A DNA stretch of 64,000 nt, taken from Trichormus variabilis 0441. Its GTDB lineage: Bacteria > Cyanobacteriota > Cyanobacteriia > Cyanobacteriales > Nostocaceae. Location of the stretch: positions 1 through 64,000 of the forward strand of contig NZ_CP047244.1 of assembly GCF_009856605.1 (NCBI RefSeq), read 5' to 3'. The number at the start of each line of letters is the position of its first letter. Within the stretch, counting starts at the first letter, position 1. The notes under the pieces were generated by a model that was not told the origin of the DNA, did not search any database, and was given only the letters and a program-made list of their open reading frames with translations. A program made the translations under genes and the position numbers. Shown in pieces: positions 35,160-44,531 of this stretch.

Positions 35160-35267
35160 AGTTTTTTCCTTGATGAATGCTTCGCTTTTAGCTGCGTCAG
35201 CATTAGTCAAAAAATAAATCCCACTCCGTATGAGCGAGATTTTCTGTAAAACTCAGATTATTTGTGA

Positions 35268-35609
35268 TTATTTTGCTAATAAACGTTCGCGTTGTAGCCA
35301 AGTACGTTTGTTGACTTCGAGTAGTTCTTCTAAGCCTTTGTTGAAGTGCTTAATGGAATAGTCAACCATTTGTTGTACACTGTATTTGGGGTTTTCGACT
35401 GAGCCGAATGTAGCAATAAATCTTGTTTTAAAAGCATCCCATTGTGTTTTATTCCAGTTAGTCTGTGACTGTGCTTGGATAGTTTTACCCCAGGTTTCTT
35501 GTAGCCCGTAGTAGACTGCTTTAAACTTACGCTCGTTGTAGTCAGCAATTTTGTAAATACCCATTGCGTTATCATCAATTAAACTAACTTTTTTGGTTTT
35601 AGTAGCCAT
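35268..35609 (-). CDS. Unknown protein, paralogue B of a tandem pair
   Basis: 113 residues from ATG 35609, with AGGAGA 9-14 bases upstream. It begins MATKTKKVSLIDDNAMGIYKI and then follows the same core as its neighbour (ERKFKAVYYGLQETWGK; WDAFKTRFIATFGS; GLEELLEVNKRTW). A basic N-terminus and helical body suggest a nucleic-acid-binding or structural protein, but no family was recognised. It is probably the first gene of a two-gene operon. Confidence 0.55.
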   Translation of the reverse strand: MATKTKKVSLIDDNAMGIYKIADYNERKFKAVYYGLQETWGKTIQAQSQTNWNKTQWDAFKTRFIATFGSVENPKYSVQQMVDYSIKHFNKGLEELLEVNKRTWLQRERLLAK

Positions 35610-36009
35610 AATTTTTATCTCCTATGTGAGAGTTACTTCTTAAGGATTTGAGCGTTAGCTATAGTGCTTTCTCTTCTTTATTTGAACGTAAGTCCGTGTA
35701 AAAAATAACAATCGCCTCGGCTACTATCCTGTTTTCAAAAATTTTCAAATAGCTCTGGTTGTGTCACTATCGCGGTAGCAGCAGCTAGTGAGCGATACCT
35801 TCTCCTGTCGGAGACGCTCCGCGTAGCTTGCTTCCCCGCAGGGGTACGGCACACTTCTCTACGAGAGGCTACGCCAACGTGAACGCCGCATAACAAAGCC
35901 CATGCACACCGATGCCGAGAGTCGATCGGTTATGATACAAAGGCGATCTGCGGCGGGTGATGGACATCGTTAGGTGCTTGAAGTCATATTTAGGAGTTGC
36001 ATACAAAAA
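35610..36009. repeat. Intergenic region with cyanobacterial dispersed repeats
   Basis: No gene is seen. At about 35812-35880 lies a GC-rich palindromic repeat (GGAGACGCTCCGCGTAGC, then CCCCGCAGGGG) of the kind scattered through Nostoc-type genomes. Composition rises in GC here and marks the change from plasmid backbone to mobile patchwork. Confidence 0.5.
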
Positions 36010-37098
36010 TGAAAACTTAGTACTTTACAGCGACAAGTCTTGATGGCTTCATTGCGACTGAGAAAGATGGCGATACGAAAGAACAGGAGATTGAGACTGA
36101 ACGGCAGAATAGGCAAGCACTGACAGATGAGCAGATTTTGCAGCTTGAGCGCATCGGTGGAAAGATTGAAGAACATTTCGGACACCCCCAGGACATCGAA
36201 TGGTGTTTGGTGGATGACACATTTCATATTGTCCAGAGTCGCCCCATCACTACTTTATACCCGATCCCGGAAGCGAACGATCGCCAAAATCACGTTTATG
36301 TATCTGTCGGTCATCAACAAATGACGACTGATCCCATCAAACCATTGGGATTATCTTTATGGCAGTTAACAGCTGCTCGACCCATGTATAAAGCGGGTGG
36401 ACGGTTGTTTGTTGATGTCACCCATGATTTGGCTTCACCTGTGAGAAGAACAATTGTGGTAGACGTTTTGGGAAAATCCGATCCGCTTATCAGGGACGCA
36501 CTTATGACCATACTAGATCGGGGAGATTTCATAAAATTGTTACCAGATGACAAGCAAGAACAAAGTTCCGGTAACAGCAATAAGGGTGCATCGTCTTTGG
36601 TTTTTCAAACGCTGACCGAATACGATCCGGCGATCGTTCCCGATTTGATTGGGCGTAGTCAAACATCGATAGACGAGTTAAAACAGAACATCCAGACGAA
36701 ATCAGGAGCGGATCTGATTGATTTTATTCTGGAAGATATCCAGAAATTAAAGAAGAGCTTGTCTGATCCACAAAGTTTTGGTGTGATTATGACTGCGATG
36801 AATGCGTCATCCTGGATAAATGAAAAAATGAACGAATGGTTAGGTGAGAAAAATGCAGCAGACATACTTTCTCAATCTGCGCCAAACAATATTACTTCGT
36901 CTATGGGTCTAGAACTATTGGATGTCGCAGATGTGATTTGTCCTTATGCTGAAGTAATTGATTATTTACAACATGTAAAAGATGATAGGTTTTTGGATGA
37001 ACTGGTTAAGTTTGATGGTGGAAAGGAAACTCAAGACGCTATCTATGCTTATCTCAACAAATACGGAATGCGATGTGCCGGAGAAATCGATATTACTA
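36010..37098 (+). pseudogene. Chimeric remnant: RibD/DHFR-like start joined to rifampin-phosphotransferase-like fragment
   Basis: At 36010 an ATG is followed by two codons, a TAG, and then Y-F-T-A-T-S-L-D-G-F-I-A, the opening of RibD-type dihydrofolate reductase-like proteins. The same open frame then passes into ETERQNRQALTDEQILQLER and GHPQDIEWCLVDDTFHIVQS with R-P-I-T-T-L-Y-P-I-P. This corresponds to the end of the ATP-grasp domain and linker of rifampin phosphotransferase / PEP-synthase-like proteins (normally about 860 residues). About 330 residues of the middle remain. At 37098 the frame runs into an IS remnant and ends. Both parents are thus truncated; no activity is expected. Confidence 0.65.
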
Positions 37099-37856
37099 AA
37101 ACTTGTTTTCATCTTTTTGCTGTTGAGTCAGTTCTCGTTTCAGTTTTCTTTTATGAGGTGTAGTGATGTTTTCGCCACCTTGAAATCCTTTATTACCTGA
37201 AAAAGGTTGAGATTTATCAAATTTTTGCTGAGATTGACGAAACAATTTTATATCTGCTGTTGGCCCAGGAACACCTACTTCTACCTCAACAATATCTTTT
37301 CCTTCTGGCATCCCAATCATTTGGCTTTTCAAAGTATGTTGTCTTTTCTTACCAGAAAAATATTTTTGTTGTTCTTTTTGGTCAGAATGTCTATATATTG
37401 GCTGTTCTAGGCTATCGAACAATAGCCTAAAATTAGTTAATACTTCTTGAACAAATAGTAAATCGCTCTTATTATTTGAGACTTGTTCTAATAAACTAGA
37501 GGGTAAAATATCTCTCAGAATTGCTATCCAGTCGTGAAATGTATCATTGGCTTCCGTTTTTGAAACCCCAAACAACATTCCTAATACTTGAAATGTCGGC
37601 ATCTGTCTTAAATAAAATAAGCATAAACAAACTTGTTCTTGGATTGATAACAATTCTTTGCGACCTCCACCAGCCGCATTAATTCTTATTTTTCGGCTTT
37701 CTTGCTGAATTTTAATTTCCTGGTGACGTTTGCTCGCACAATTTAGTAGTGATTGTAATTGTTCGTAACTAATCCCTAAAATTTGTTTTGTTCTTAATGG
37801 ATACTTTTGGATATAATAAAAAACCATAACTAAGTTTGAAAAATGGTATACACTCA
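37099..37856 (-). pseudogene. IS5-like (DDE_4-type) transposase remnant
   Basis: 243 residues read from ATG 37827 to a stop at 37096 that lies at the junction with the rph-like fragment. A helix-turn-helix block (LLSIQEQVCLCLFYLRQMPT, then G-V-S-K-T-E-A-N-D) is followed by part of a DDE domain (YRHSDQKEQQKYFSGKKRQH). The C-terminal end with the last catalytic Glu is missing, so the element is truncated on its left side. Its right side is cut off by the IS5-type element that starts at 37857. Confidence 0.7.
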
Positions 37857-38354
37857 GAGACTATTTATAAAGTAAATCTTTAGGCGACTAGACGGCGTAG
37901 CATAATACGAGTCATAACAGCGTATATGGCAGCTTCACTCATTTCAGAAAGACGCTCGTAATCTTTGCTAAGACGATGATATTGGTTAAACCAACCGAAT
38001 GTTCTTTCTACTACCCAACGTTTGGGTAAAACCTGAAATTCTTGCTCAGTACGCCGTATAACTTCAACATGAGCTTGGATCATTAACCAAACTGAAAGCG
38101 CAAATTTATCACCGTCATAACCGGAATCAACCCATAAAACTTCTACTTTTTCCAATAATTCAGGACGCTCCTCTAACAATTCCATTAGTGCATAGGCAGC
38201 AAGTACTCGTTCCGGCGCATTCGCTTCGCTGACAATGACTTTTAGCAACAGTCCCAGACTATCAACTAGAGTCTGCCGCTTTCTTCCTTTTACCTTTTTA
38301 CCCCCGTCAAAACCGTACACATCCCCTTTTTTTGGTCAGTCTTGACCGACTGAC

Positions 38355-39696
38355 TTCAAGGGGTGACAATCGCCTCTAAACCATGCCAGATACAGGTTTT
38401 GGAGACACAGACCCTTTGAAAAATTTGGGTGCTTATTGGGAATGAACTGTATAGGGGTAGTAGACTCTTCTGTGGAGAGAGGTTTCGTGGTAAAAAAGAA
38501 CGGTCTCGTAATTTGCTCAAGACCGTCATAATAATGCTGGCATCATTCTACCAAAACTTTTTAGAAAAATACCTGAATAAAGCACAGTTAATCACCCTGA
38601 AGATGTTGGTGTGGTTGTTACAAAATCAGAAACAGGTGAGGATAGAAAGACTGGCCGCAACGTTACCATTACCAATACAGCAAAATAGTCGGAGACGACA
38701 TTTACAAAGATTTTTAACACTAAATGCCTTGAGTGTAGTGTTACTATGGTTTCCCATAATTGAAGCAATAATTAACCAACATTTCAAAGTAGGATCACAG
38801 TTAACCATTGCAATGGATAGAACACAGTGGAAAGAAAATAATGTGTTGATGGTTAGCGTAATTTACCAAAAAAGAGCTTGGCCAATATATTGGTGTTTGT
38901 TAGAGAAAGATGGTTGCAGTAACCTTACTGAACAGCAAAAAGTATTACGCCCAGTAATTCGGTTATTAAAAAAATACAAATTAGTCATTATTGGGGATAG
39001 AGAATTTCATAGCATTGAACTGGGGAGTTGGCTACACAAGCAGAATATAGGTTTTGTACTCCGTCAAAAGAAGGATACAACTTTCTGCCAAAAATGGCAA
39101 AAATTTCAGCCTTTAAGTAACATTGAGATTTATCCTGGTGTCCGGCAATTTTACACCAACGTCAAGGTTACTCAAAAACGTGGCTTTGGTCGGTTTAATT
39201 TAGGAGTCTACTGGAAAAGAAAGTACAGGGGTAAACAAGAAAAAGATGCTTGGCATTTATTAACTAATTTACCTGACTTAAACACTGCCCTCAAAATATA
39301 TGCTTAACGTTTTGGCATTGAAGCAATGTTTAAAGATTGTAAAACAGGTGGGTACAATCTAGAATCTTCTCAAGCCAGTCCCGATAGACTTGTACGAATA
39401 ATATTCTTAATTGCTTTAGCAATGACCAGTGCTTGGCTACAAGGTCAAAAAATTAAATTACAACGACAACAATCTTATGTCTGTCGTTCCCAAGAGCAGG
39501 GTAAAACTGAAAAAAGGCATAGTAATTTTTGGATAGGTTTATATGGTTTTAATTGGATAGTTGCTTGGTATGGGTGTCAAACATGGGTCGAGGAAATGGT
39601 CAGTTCCATTCGCAATAAGCAAGCATATTATCAACGAGGTTTAAGAGCTATGAAGCTTATACAGCAAGCACTTTAACTCGCTTGTCGCCCCTTGAA
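38355..39696 (+). mobile_element. IS4-type element inserted in the IS5-type element
   Basis: 1342 bp with inverted ends (left TTCAAGGGGTGACAATCGCC, right inward TTCAAGGGGCGACAAGCGAG) and identical 9-bp flanks CCGACTGAC (38346-38354 and 39697-39705). The clean duplication shows a fairly recent insertion. Confidence 0.85.
38534..39676 (+). pseudogene. IS4-type transposase with one in-frame UAA
   Basis: From ATG 38534 the frame reads MLASFYQNFLEKYLNKAQL, then TIAMDRTQWKENNVLMVSVI (first catalytic Asp), VIIGDREFHSIELGSWL (second Asp) and, after a stop, RFGIEAMFKDCKTGGYNLES (catalytic Glu region). A single TAA at 39305-39307 breaks an otherwise intact frame of about 380 codons. It is a nonsense mutant, or readable only with a UAA suppressor such as the tRNA-like gene at 3287 might provide. 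Confidence 0.8.
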
Positions 39697-40116
39697 CCGA
39701 CTGACTGTCTGCGGCGATCGCACTTGGTTGTGTTGATTTACCTAATTTTGAGCGAACTTGACCGCGCAATGTATGATTTAATTTTTCCCAAACCCCCTTG
39801 CGTTGCCATTTGCGGTAGTAGCTATATACCGTTGCACTTGGTGGAAAGTCTCCTGGAAGCATATTCCATTGGCATCCAGTTTTCAAATGATAATAGATGG
39901 CATTACATATTTCACGCATATCGGTTGTGCGTGGATGCCCACCAGATTTTGCTGGTGGAATCAAGGGAGCCAAAATTTCCCACTCCATATCAGTTAAGTC
40001 TGTGGGGTAAGACTTTCGCGCCATGAGCAACTATGTAAATACACTGTGTATGAGGTATCTTATACTCGCAGTGACCCCTTTATTGCTGTTTTTAGATTTA
40101 CTTTATAAATAACCTC

Positions 40117-40655
40117 TCAATTCAACGTTTTACCATTTTTCTTTTCCTAAGTTAATATTTCGGACAAGTCTATTAAACTCAAACCTGAATTTACTGAAGT
40201 GCAGGAATCACAATCATGAAAAAGATTTACCAGACTAAAACCGCAACCATGACACCAAGCCGTTTTGCTAGAAGAGGAATCTCATGAACGATTTAATAAA
40301 ACCACCTGATTGCCAAACGACAATGCAGCTACAAGACGGTCGTATCCTTGCCTGATTGTCTGCCCCAAACTACACTAATTATTAACAGATTAATACGTCC
40401 CTAATTAGTTCGAGCTATAACCACATAAACAACTTCGGTGAAGGAAAAATTTATGGCTCTGCTAGACTAGCTATAAAAAATTAATACTTGATATCAGGTT
40501 AAATCCTTACATTGTCTGGGATTCAAGAGGAACAAAGTAAATTTTTATTAAATCTTTGATTCTATTTTAGACAAACCTTGTTATATCAATCGTTTTAGCC
40601 ATTTTTTAGTGTTAATTTATCAACCCAAGCCTGGGAGAGCCAAATTTATTTCTAG
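40117..40655. other. Gene-poor region with short coding scraps
   Basis: No full gene. Two short ATG frames with overlapping stop and start (around 40216-40355) encode only about 23 residues each. The second ends MQLQDGRILA and recalls the start of alpha/beta hydrolases before a stop. They are most likely gene debris. Confidence 0.4.
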
Positions 40656-40898
40656 CTAGCTCCTAATAATTGGAAACCAAATTTCTTCAATATTGATGTA
40701 GTTTAAAGATAAAAATCGCTGAATTCTCTTCCTTCTACTTTCAAAGAGTATTGGCAAAGGTAAAGCAGTAGCCAATGATTCTATGCTGACAGTTTTAATA
40801 GATTGTAATAAATTAATCAGGAGTTTTAGTAATAAATATTCGGTGCGTCCCAATTCTCGCTTGAGGTGTGTTTCATAGAATTCAGGTACTATTATCAT
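40656..40898 (-). pseudogene. IS4-type transposase N-terminal fragment
   Basis: 80 residues starting MIIVPEFYETHLKRELGRTE and continuing LINLLQSIKTVSIESLATAL are clearly related to the N-terminus of the IS4-type transposase at 38534. The frame stops after F-P-I-I-R-S, so the catalytic part is lost. No ends were recognised. Confidence 0.7.
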
Positions 40899-40998
40899 TA
40901 AACAGAGCTTATTGCGAATGAATGCTATTTTTGTTTTACCATAAGTTGCTACACTGATTGCCCTATATCCATTTCAGGGTATTTCGTTCCCCCTTAAG

Positions 40999-41150
40999 AA
41001 CTGCCAATTACTACTTTTGTCGTATCAATTTATTGAAAACCTAAGACTATTGAAAGAATATAAGTAATTTTTTTTTAACTATAACTCTAAGCAATAGAAG
41101 AGTTAGAACAAATCAATTTGTCCCAACTTTGATAATTAAAAGACATATAG
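40999..41150. repeat. 152-bp direct repeat, copy A
   Basis: From AACTGCCAATTACTACTTTT to GATAATTAAAAGACATATAG this segment is about 93-95% identical to 48014-48164. Copy A ends 15 bases before the SRPBCC gene start; copy B ends about 105 bases before the glycosyltransferase gene. It may carry a promoter shared by both. Confidence 0.8.
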
Positions 41151-41165
41151 CAAGCACAAGAGGCA

Positions 41166-41681
41166 ATGGTCATGAGTACGGTCATGAACCAACGGGTCAA
41201 AGTTGAAAAGACTTTAACCATTAACAAACCAGTAGAGGAACTTTATCGCTTTTGGCGTAACTTTGATAACTTGCCACGCTTCATCAAGCATCTCAAACAG
41301 GTGAGGGTACACGACGAAAAGCGATCGCACTGGATTAGCAAAGGATTCTTAAATGAAAGCGTTGAGTGGGATGTAGTCATTACCGAAGACCGAGAAAACG
41401 AATTGATTGCCTGGACTTCGGTTGAAGGCGCAGCAATTGAAACCTCTGGTCGCGTCCACTTCAAGCCAGCACCTGGGAATCGTGGTACTGAGGTAAAAAC
41501 AGTCCGAGAATTTACCCCGCCTGCGGGTGAAATTGGGGCTGCGTTGGCGAAGCCCGTCATAGACATCGCTAAATTATTTGGCGAAGACCCAGAACTGCAA
41601 ATTAAAGAAGATTTACGCGGCTTCAGAATGCTGATGGAAGCAGGCGAGATTGCCACAACAGAAGGTCAACCGCGAGGTTAA
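41166..41681 (+). CDS. SRPBCC-family protein (polyketide cyclase/dehydrase-like)
   Basis: 171 residues from ATG 41166, with AGAGG just upstream. The N-terminus VEKTLTINKPVEELYRFWRN and the following F-D-N-L-P-R-F are the hallmark of the START/SRPBCC helix-grip fold (COG5637 type). Then come SVEWDVVITEDRENELIAW and the C-terminal helix with EDLRGFRMLMEAGEI. Such proteins bind hydrophobic ligands; many cyanobacterial members are stress-linked and of unknown ligand. It is followed by alcohol dehydrogenase genes and preceded by repeat copy A. Confidence 0.8.
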   Translation: MVMSTVMNQRVKVEKTLTINKPVEELYRFWRNFDNLPRFIKHLKQVRVHDEKRSHWISKGFLNESVEWDVVITEDRENELIAWTSVEGAAIETSGRVHFKPAPGNRGTEVKTVREFTPPAGEIGAALAKPVIDIAKLFGEDPELQIKEDLRGFRMLMEAGEIATTEGQPRG

Positions 41682-41690
41682 TAAATATTG

Positions 41691-42062
41691 CTATGAAATG
41701 TTTGTTGGTACGGCACTAACGATGTGCGGGTGGAAACAGTGCCAGACCCAAAAATAATTAACCCCCGCGATGCCATCCTCAAAGTTACATCAGCAACCAT
41801 CTGCGGTTCTGACTTGCATATCTACAATGGCTACATCCCGACGATGGAACCGGGTGACATTATTGGTCACGAGTTTATGGGAGAAATCGTTGATATTGGC
41901 AATGAAGTCAAGAAATTGAAAAAAGGCGATCGCGTATTGAAGGGCGAAGTCGATCCATCTGCTGTGTTCACGCATCACTTACCCCTAAAAGAAGCCAAGC
42001 ATGGCTTCGAGCTGTTCAACCAAAGAAAAGAGCACTGCATAAAAGTTAGGTTACAGCCTTGA
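41691..42062 (+). pseudogene. Zinc alcohol dehydrogenase remnant with frameshift and internal deletion
   Basis: The sequence from ATG 41691 matches the start of the intact gene at 42140. A frameshift after the fifth codon puts the rest ([12 protein letters not shown]) in another frame. About 80 N-terminal residues, through KLKKGDRV, join directly to the last 40 ([19 protein letters not shown]). The Rossmann domain is deleted in frame. It is a decayed tandem duplicate of its neighbour. Confidence 0.8.
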
Positions 42063-42139
42063 GTTGGGGACTGAGAGGAGCAGAGGAGACAAGGAAAATA
42101 ACCACTGACAACTGACCACTAACTACCGACAAAGGACTA

Positions 42140-43315
42140 ATGGCTATGAAAGCAGTTTGCTGGAACGGTGCCAACGATGTACGGGTGGAAACAGTACCCG
42201 ATCCAAAAATCATTAATCCGCGTGATGCTGTTATTAAAATCACGACAACAGCAATTTGCGGTTCTGATTTACACCTTTATAACGGCTACGTCCCCACAAT
42301 GGAAAAGGGCGATATCCTGGGTCATGAAATGATGGGGGAAGTCGTTGAAATAGGCAGTGCCGTCAAAAATTTAAATATAGGCGATCGCGTGGTTGTACCA
42401 TTCCCTATCGCCTGTGGTAACTGCTGGTACTGTCAACATGACTTCTGGTCATTGTGCGATAATTCTAACCCAAACGCTTGGTTAGCAGAAAAATTCATGG
42501 GTTATTCACCCTCTGGTATTTTTGGCTACTCTCATATGCTAGGTGGCTACGCTGGTGGTCAAGCTGAATATGCCCGTGTTCCCTTTGCCGATACTGGTTT
42601 GTTTAAGATTCCTGATGGACTAACAGACGAACAAGTAGTGTTTCTAACAGATATCTTCCCCACCGGATATATGGCGGCAGATAACTGTAATATTCAGCCC
42701 GGTGATATTGTCGCAGTCTGGGGGTGTGGCCCAGTCGCACAATTCACAATAAGAAGTGCTTATCTACTTGGTGCTGAACGAGTCATCGCTATCGATCGAA
42801 TTCCCGAACGCCTACAGATGGCTAAAGATCAAGGCAAGGCAGAAATCCTTAACTATGAGGAAGTAAATGTTAGTGAAGCCCTCAAAGAAATGACAGGTGG
42901 ACGCGGCCCAGATGCTTGTATTGATGCTGTGGGGTTGGAAGCACACGGCACGGGTCTAGAAGGAGTATACGACGAAGTCAAGCAAGCAGTGCGTCTGGAA
43001 ACAGACCGCCCCCATGTGCTGCGGCAAGTGATGATGGACTGTCGCAAAGGCGGTCACGTGTCAATTCCTGGTGTTTATGTCGGCGTTGTAGACAAAATAC
43101 CTATGGGTGCTGCCATGAACAAAGCCTTAGTATTCAAAATGGGACAAACGCACGTTCATAAGTACTTAAACACATTACTCGATCACATTCAAAATGGCAG
43201 GATCGATCCATCATTCGTGATCACCCATCGTCTACCGTTAGATGAAGCACCCCGAGGTTACGGAATTTTCAAAGACAAGAAGGAAAACTGTATCAAAGTT
43301 GTACTCAAACCATAA
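42140..43315 (+). CDS. Zinc-dependent alcohol dehydrogenase (formaldehyde-dehydrogenase-like)
   Basis: 391 residues from ATG 42140 (ATG two codons later also possible). Catalytic zinc ligands C40 and H62-E63 ([20 protein letters not shown]) and four structural-zinc cysteines C92, C95, C98 and C106 are present, followed by a Rossmann domain (V-W-G-C-G-P-V-A-Q near 195). The long insert [20 protein letters not shown] is typical of the COG1063 glutathione-independent formaldehyde dehydrogenase-like group. It would oxidise alcohols or aldehydes with NAD(P). It follows a broken copy of itself and the SRPBCC gene. Confidence 0.85.
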   Translation: MAMKAVCWNGANDVRVETVPDPKIINPRDAVIKITTTAICGSDLHLYNGYVPTMEKGDILGHEMMGEVVEIGSAVKNLNIGDRVVVPFPIACGNCWYCQHDFWSLCDNSNPNAWLAEKFMGYSPSGIFGYSHMLGGYAGGQAEYARVPFADTGLFKIPDGLTDEQVVFLTDIFPTGYMAADNCNIQPGDIVAVWGCGPVAQFTIRSAYLLGAERVIAIDRIPERLQMAKDQGKAEILNYEEVNVSEALKEMTGGRGPDACIDAVGLEAHGTGLEGVYDEVKQAVRLETDRPHVLRQVMMDCRKGGHVSIPGVYVGVVDKIPMGAAMNKALVFKMGQTHVHKYLNTLLDHIQNGRIDPSFVITHRLPLDEAPRGYGIFKDKKENCIKVVLKP

Positions 43316-43844
43316 GGCAGGAGAAAAGACACGGAGAGTGGGAGAGAGAGAAAGAAACAAGTGTATTCAGAGCTATTCAGGTAGTAAAAATTACTAAAAC
43401 TTTCTCTTTGCTCCCTCTGCTTCTCCTACTCCCCAAGATGAAGTCAAAACTAAAAAGGTGAGCCACTGCGGTGGACGGGAGCACCTGCATAAAGCAAGTG
43501 GCGTTAGCGACGTTAGGAGCGTCACCCGAAGCGCAAAAGGCAAAAGAGAACTGATGGAGTCTTGAAATTTAATTCTTAATTCTTAATTCTTTTCTTTTTA
43601 CTTTTACCTTTTGACTTACTAGCCCCTGCTCCTCACTCATCACTAATTTGGCGATTGGCATTTGTTCAACTTGTCCTGAATCCAAACTCTCAATTTTTTA
43701 TCTTAATCTTTGAAGGAGGTTGCTAACGATGGCAAAAATCGTTGGTTAGGAAATAATTTTTAGTACATATTTTTTAGTCAGCATTCAAGCCACCTACTTT
43801 CAATTTAACCAGCCATCAAGCACACTGCTGTAAAAGGAGTACAA
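43316..43844. repeat. Intergenic region with dispersed repeats
   Basis: No gene. It has purine-rich low-complexity sequence, a GC-rich dispersed repeat at about 43455-43545 (GTGGCGTTAGCGACGTTAGG and neighbours), related to those at 45340-45480 and 46770-46890, and repeated TTAATTC units at 43567-43590. The final 30 bases hold the flavodoxin ribosome site. Confidence 0.55.
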
Positions 43845-44357
43845 ATGTCTAATATTGGTTTATTTTTTGGTACTCAAACAGGCAATACCCAAACTGAATC
43901 AGAAATAATTCAGAAGGAGTTTGGTGGTGATAGCGTTGTAACGTTAAATGATGTTTCACAAGCTGAACCAAGTGATTTTAATAACTACGACTATATCATT
44001 TTTGGTTGTCCTACTTGGAATGTTGGAGAATTGCAAAGTGATTGGGAAGATTTTTATGATGAGTTAGATAACATTGACTTCACGGGCAAAAAAGTTGCTT
44101 ATTTTGGTCCTGGAGACCAGGTTGGTTATCCAGATACATTTCAAGATGCACTCGGTATTCTAGAGGAAAAAATTTCAGAAAATGGTGCTGAAACAGTTGG
44201 CTATTGGCCTACAGAAGGTTATGAATTCAGCGAGTCTAAAGCTGTTCGTGATGGTAAATTTGTAGGTCTTGCCCTTGATGAAGATAATCAATCCGATTTA
44301 ACAGAGGAAAGAATCAAAGCTTGGGTTACACAATTGAAGCTAGAGTTTGGTTTGTAA
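43845..44357 (+). CDS. isiB: Flavodoxin, long-chain
   Basis: 170 residues, with AAAAGGAG before ATG 43845. The FMN phosphate loop is GTQTGNTQT at residues 9-17. The strand IIFGCPTWNVGELQSDW holds the Trp that stacks on the flavin, and YFGPGDQVGYPDTFQDA holds the second flavin loop; the extra strand of long-chain flavodoxins is present. Flavodoxin replaces ferredoxin in photosynthetic electron transfer under iron shortage or oxidative stress. It stands alone here (not with isiA). Iron-dependent control by Fur is usual, but no Fur box was confirmed by eye. It may be an extra plasmid or island copy. Confidence 0.95.
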   Translation: MSNIGLFFGTQTGNTQTESEIIQKEFGGDSVVTLNDVSQAEPSDFNNYDYIIFGCPTWNVGELQSDWEDFYDELDNIDFTGKKVAYFGPGDQVGYPDTFQDALGILEEKISENGAETVGYWPTEGYEFSESKAVRDGKFVGLALDEDNQSDLTEERIKAWVTQLKLEFGL

Positions 44358-44531
44358 AGCTTTATTCACTAAAATGCTTGTTACCTAATTAGGTAAATTT
44401 GAGAATTCTTTGCCCGTCTCAAAGATGAAACTGCGCGAGAGAAATTACTGAAAACCATTCTCTAAAACATAACTTGCTTGCTTCGGGTTGCCTTTGAAAT
44501 ACTTGGCTCAATTGCCTGAAAAATAGGTTTT
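44358..44531. other. Short intergenic region with a coding scrap
   Basis: A frame at about 44402-44466 reads EFFARLKDETAREKLLKTIL and then stops, suggesting the last residues of a lost gene. No start is present. Confidence 0.3.

Larger units (their letters stand above)
37880..40024 (-). pseudogene. IS5-type transposase gene, interrupted
   Basis: The N-terminal half (ATG 40024 to about 39706) reads KSYPTDLTDMEWEILAPLIP ... AADSQSV. The C-terminal half (38345 to 37880) reads VYGFDGGKKVKGRKRQTLVD, then LWVDSGYDGDKF and RWVVERTFGWFNQYHRLSKD with the catalytic Glu. The halves are parted by the IS4-type element. A run of seven A just after the insertion point (minus strand) lies where the reading frame shifts by -1, so even the intact gene probably used programmed frameshifting, as many IS5 relatives do. 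Confidence 0.8.
37857..40116 (-). mobile_element. IS5-type element, split by an IS4-type insertion
   Basis: Terminal inverted repeats of about 23 bp (left GAGACTATTTATAAAGTAAA, right, read inward, GAGGTTATTTATAAAGTAAA) differ at two places. Both ends are flanked by TCA (37854-37856 and 40117-40119), a 3-bp duplication as expected for IS5 relatives. Without the inner IS4-type element it would be about 0.9 kb. Confidence 0.8.
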
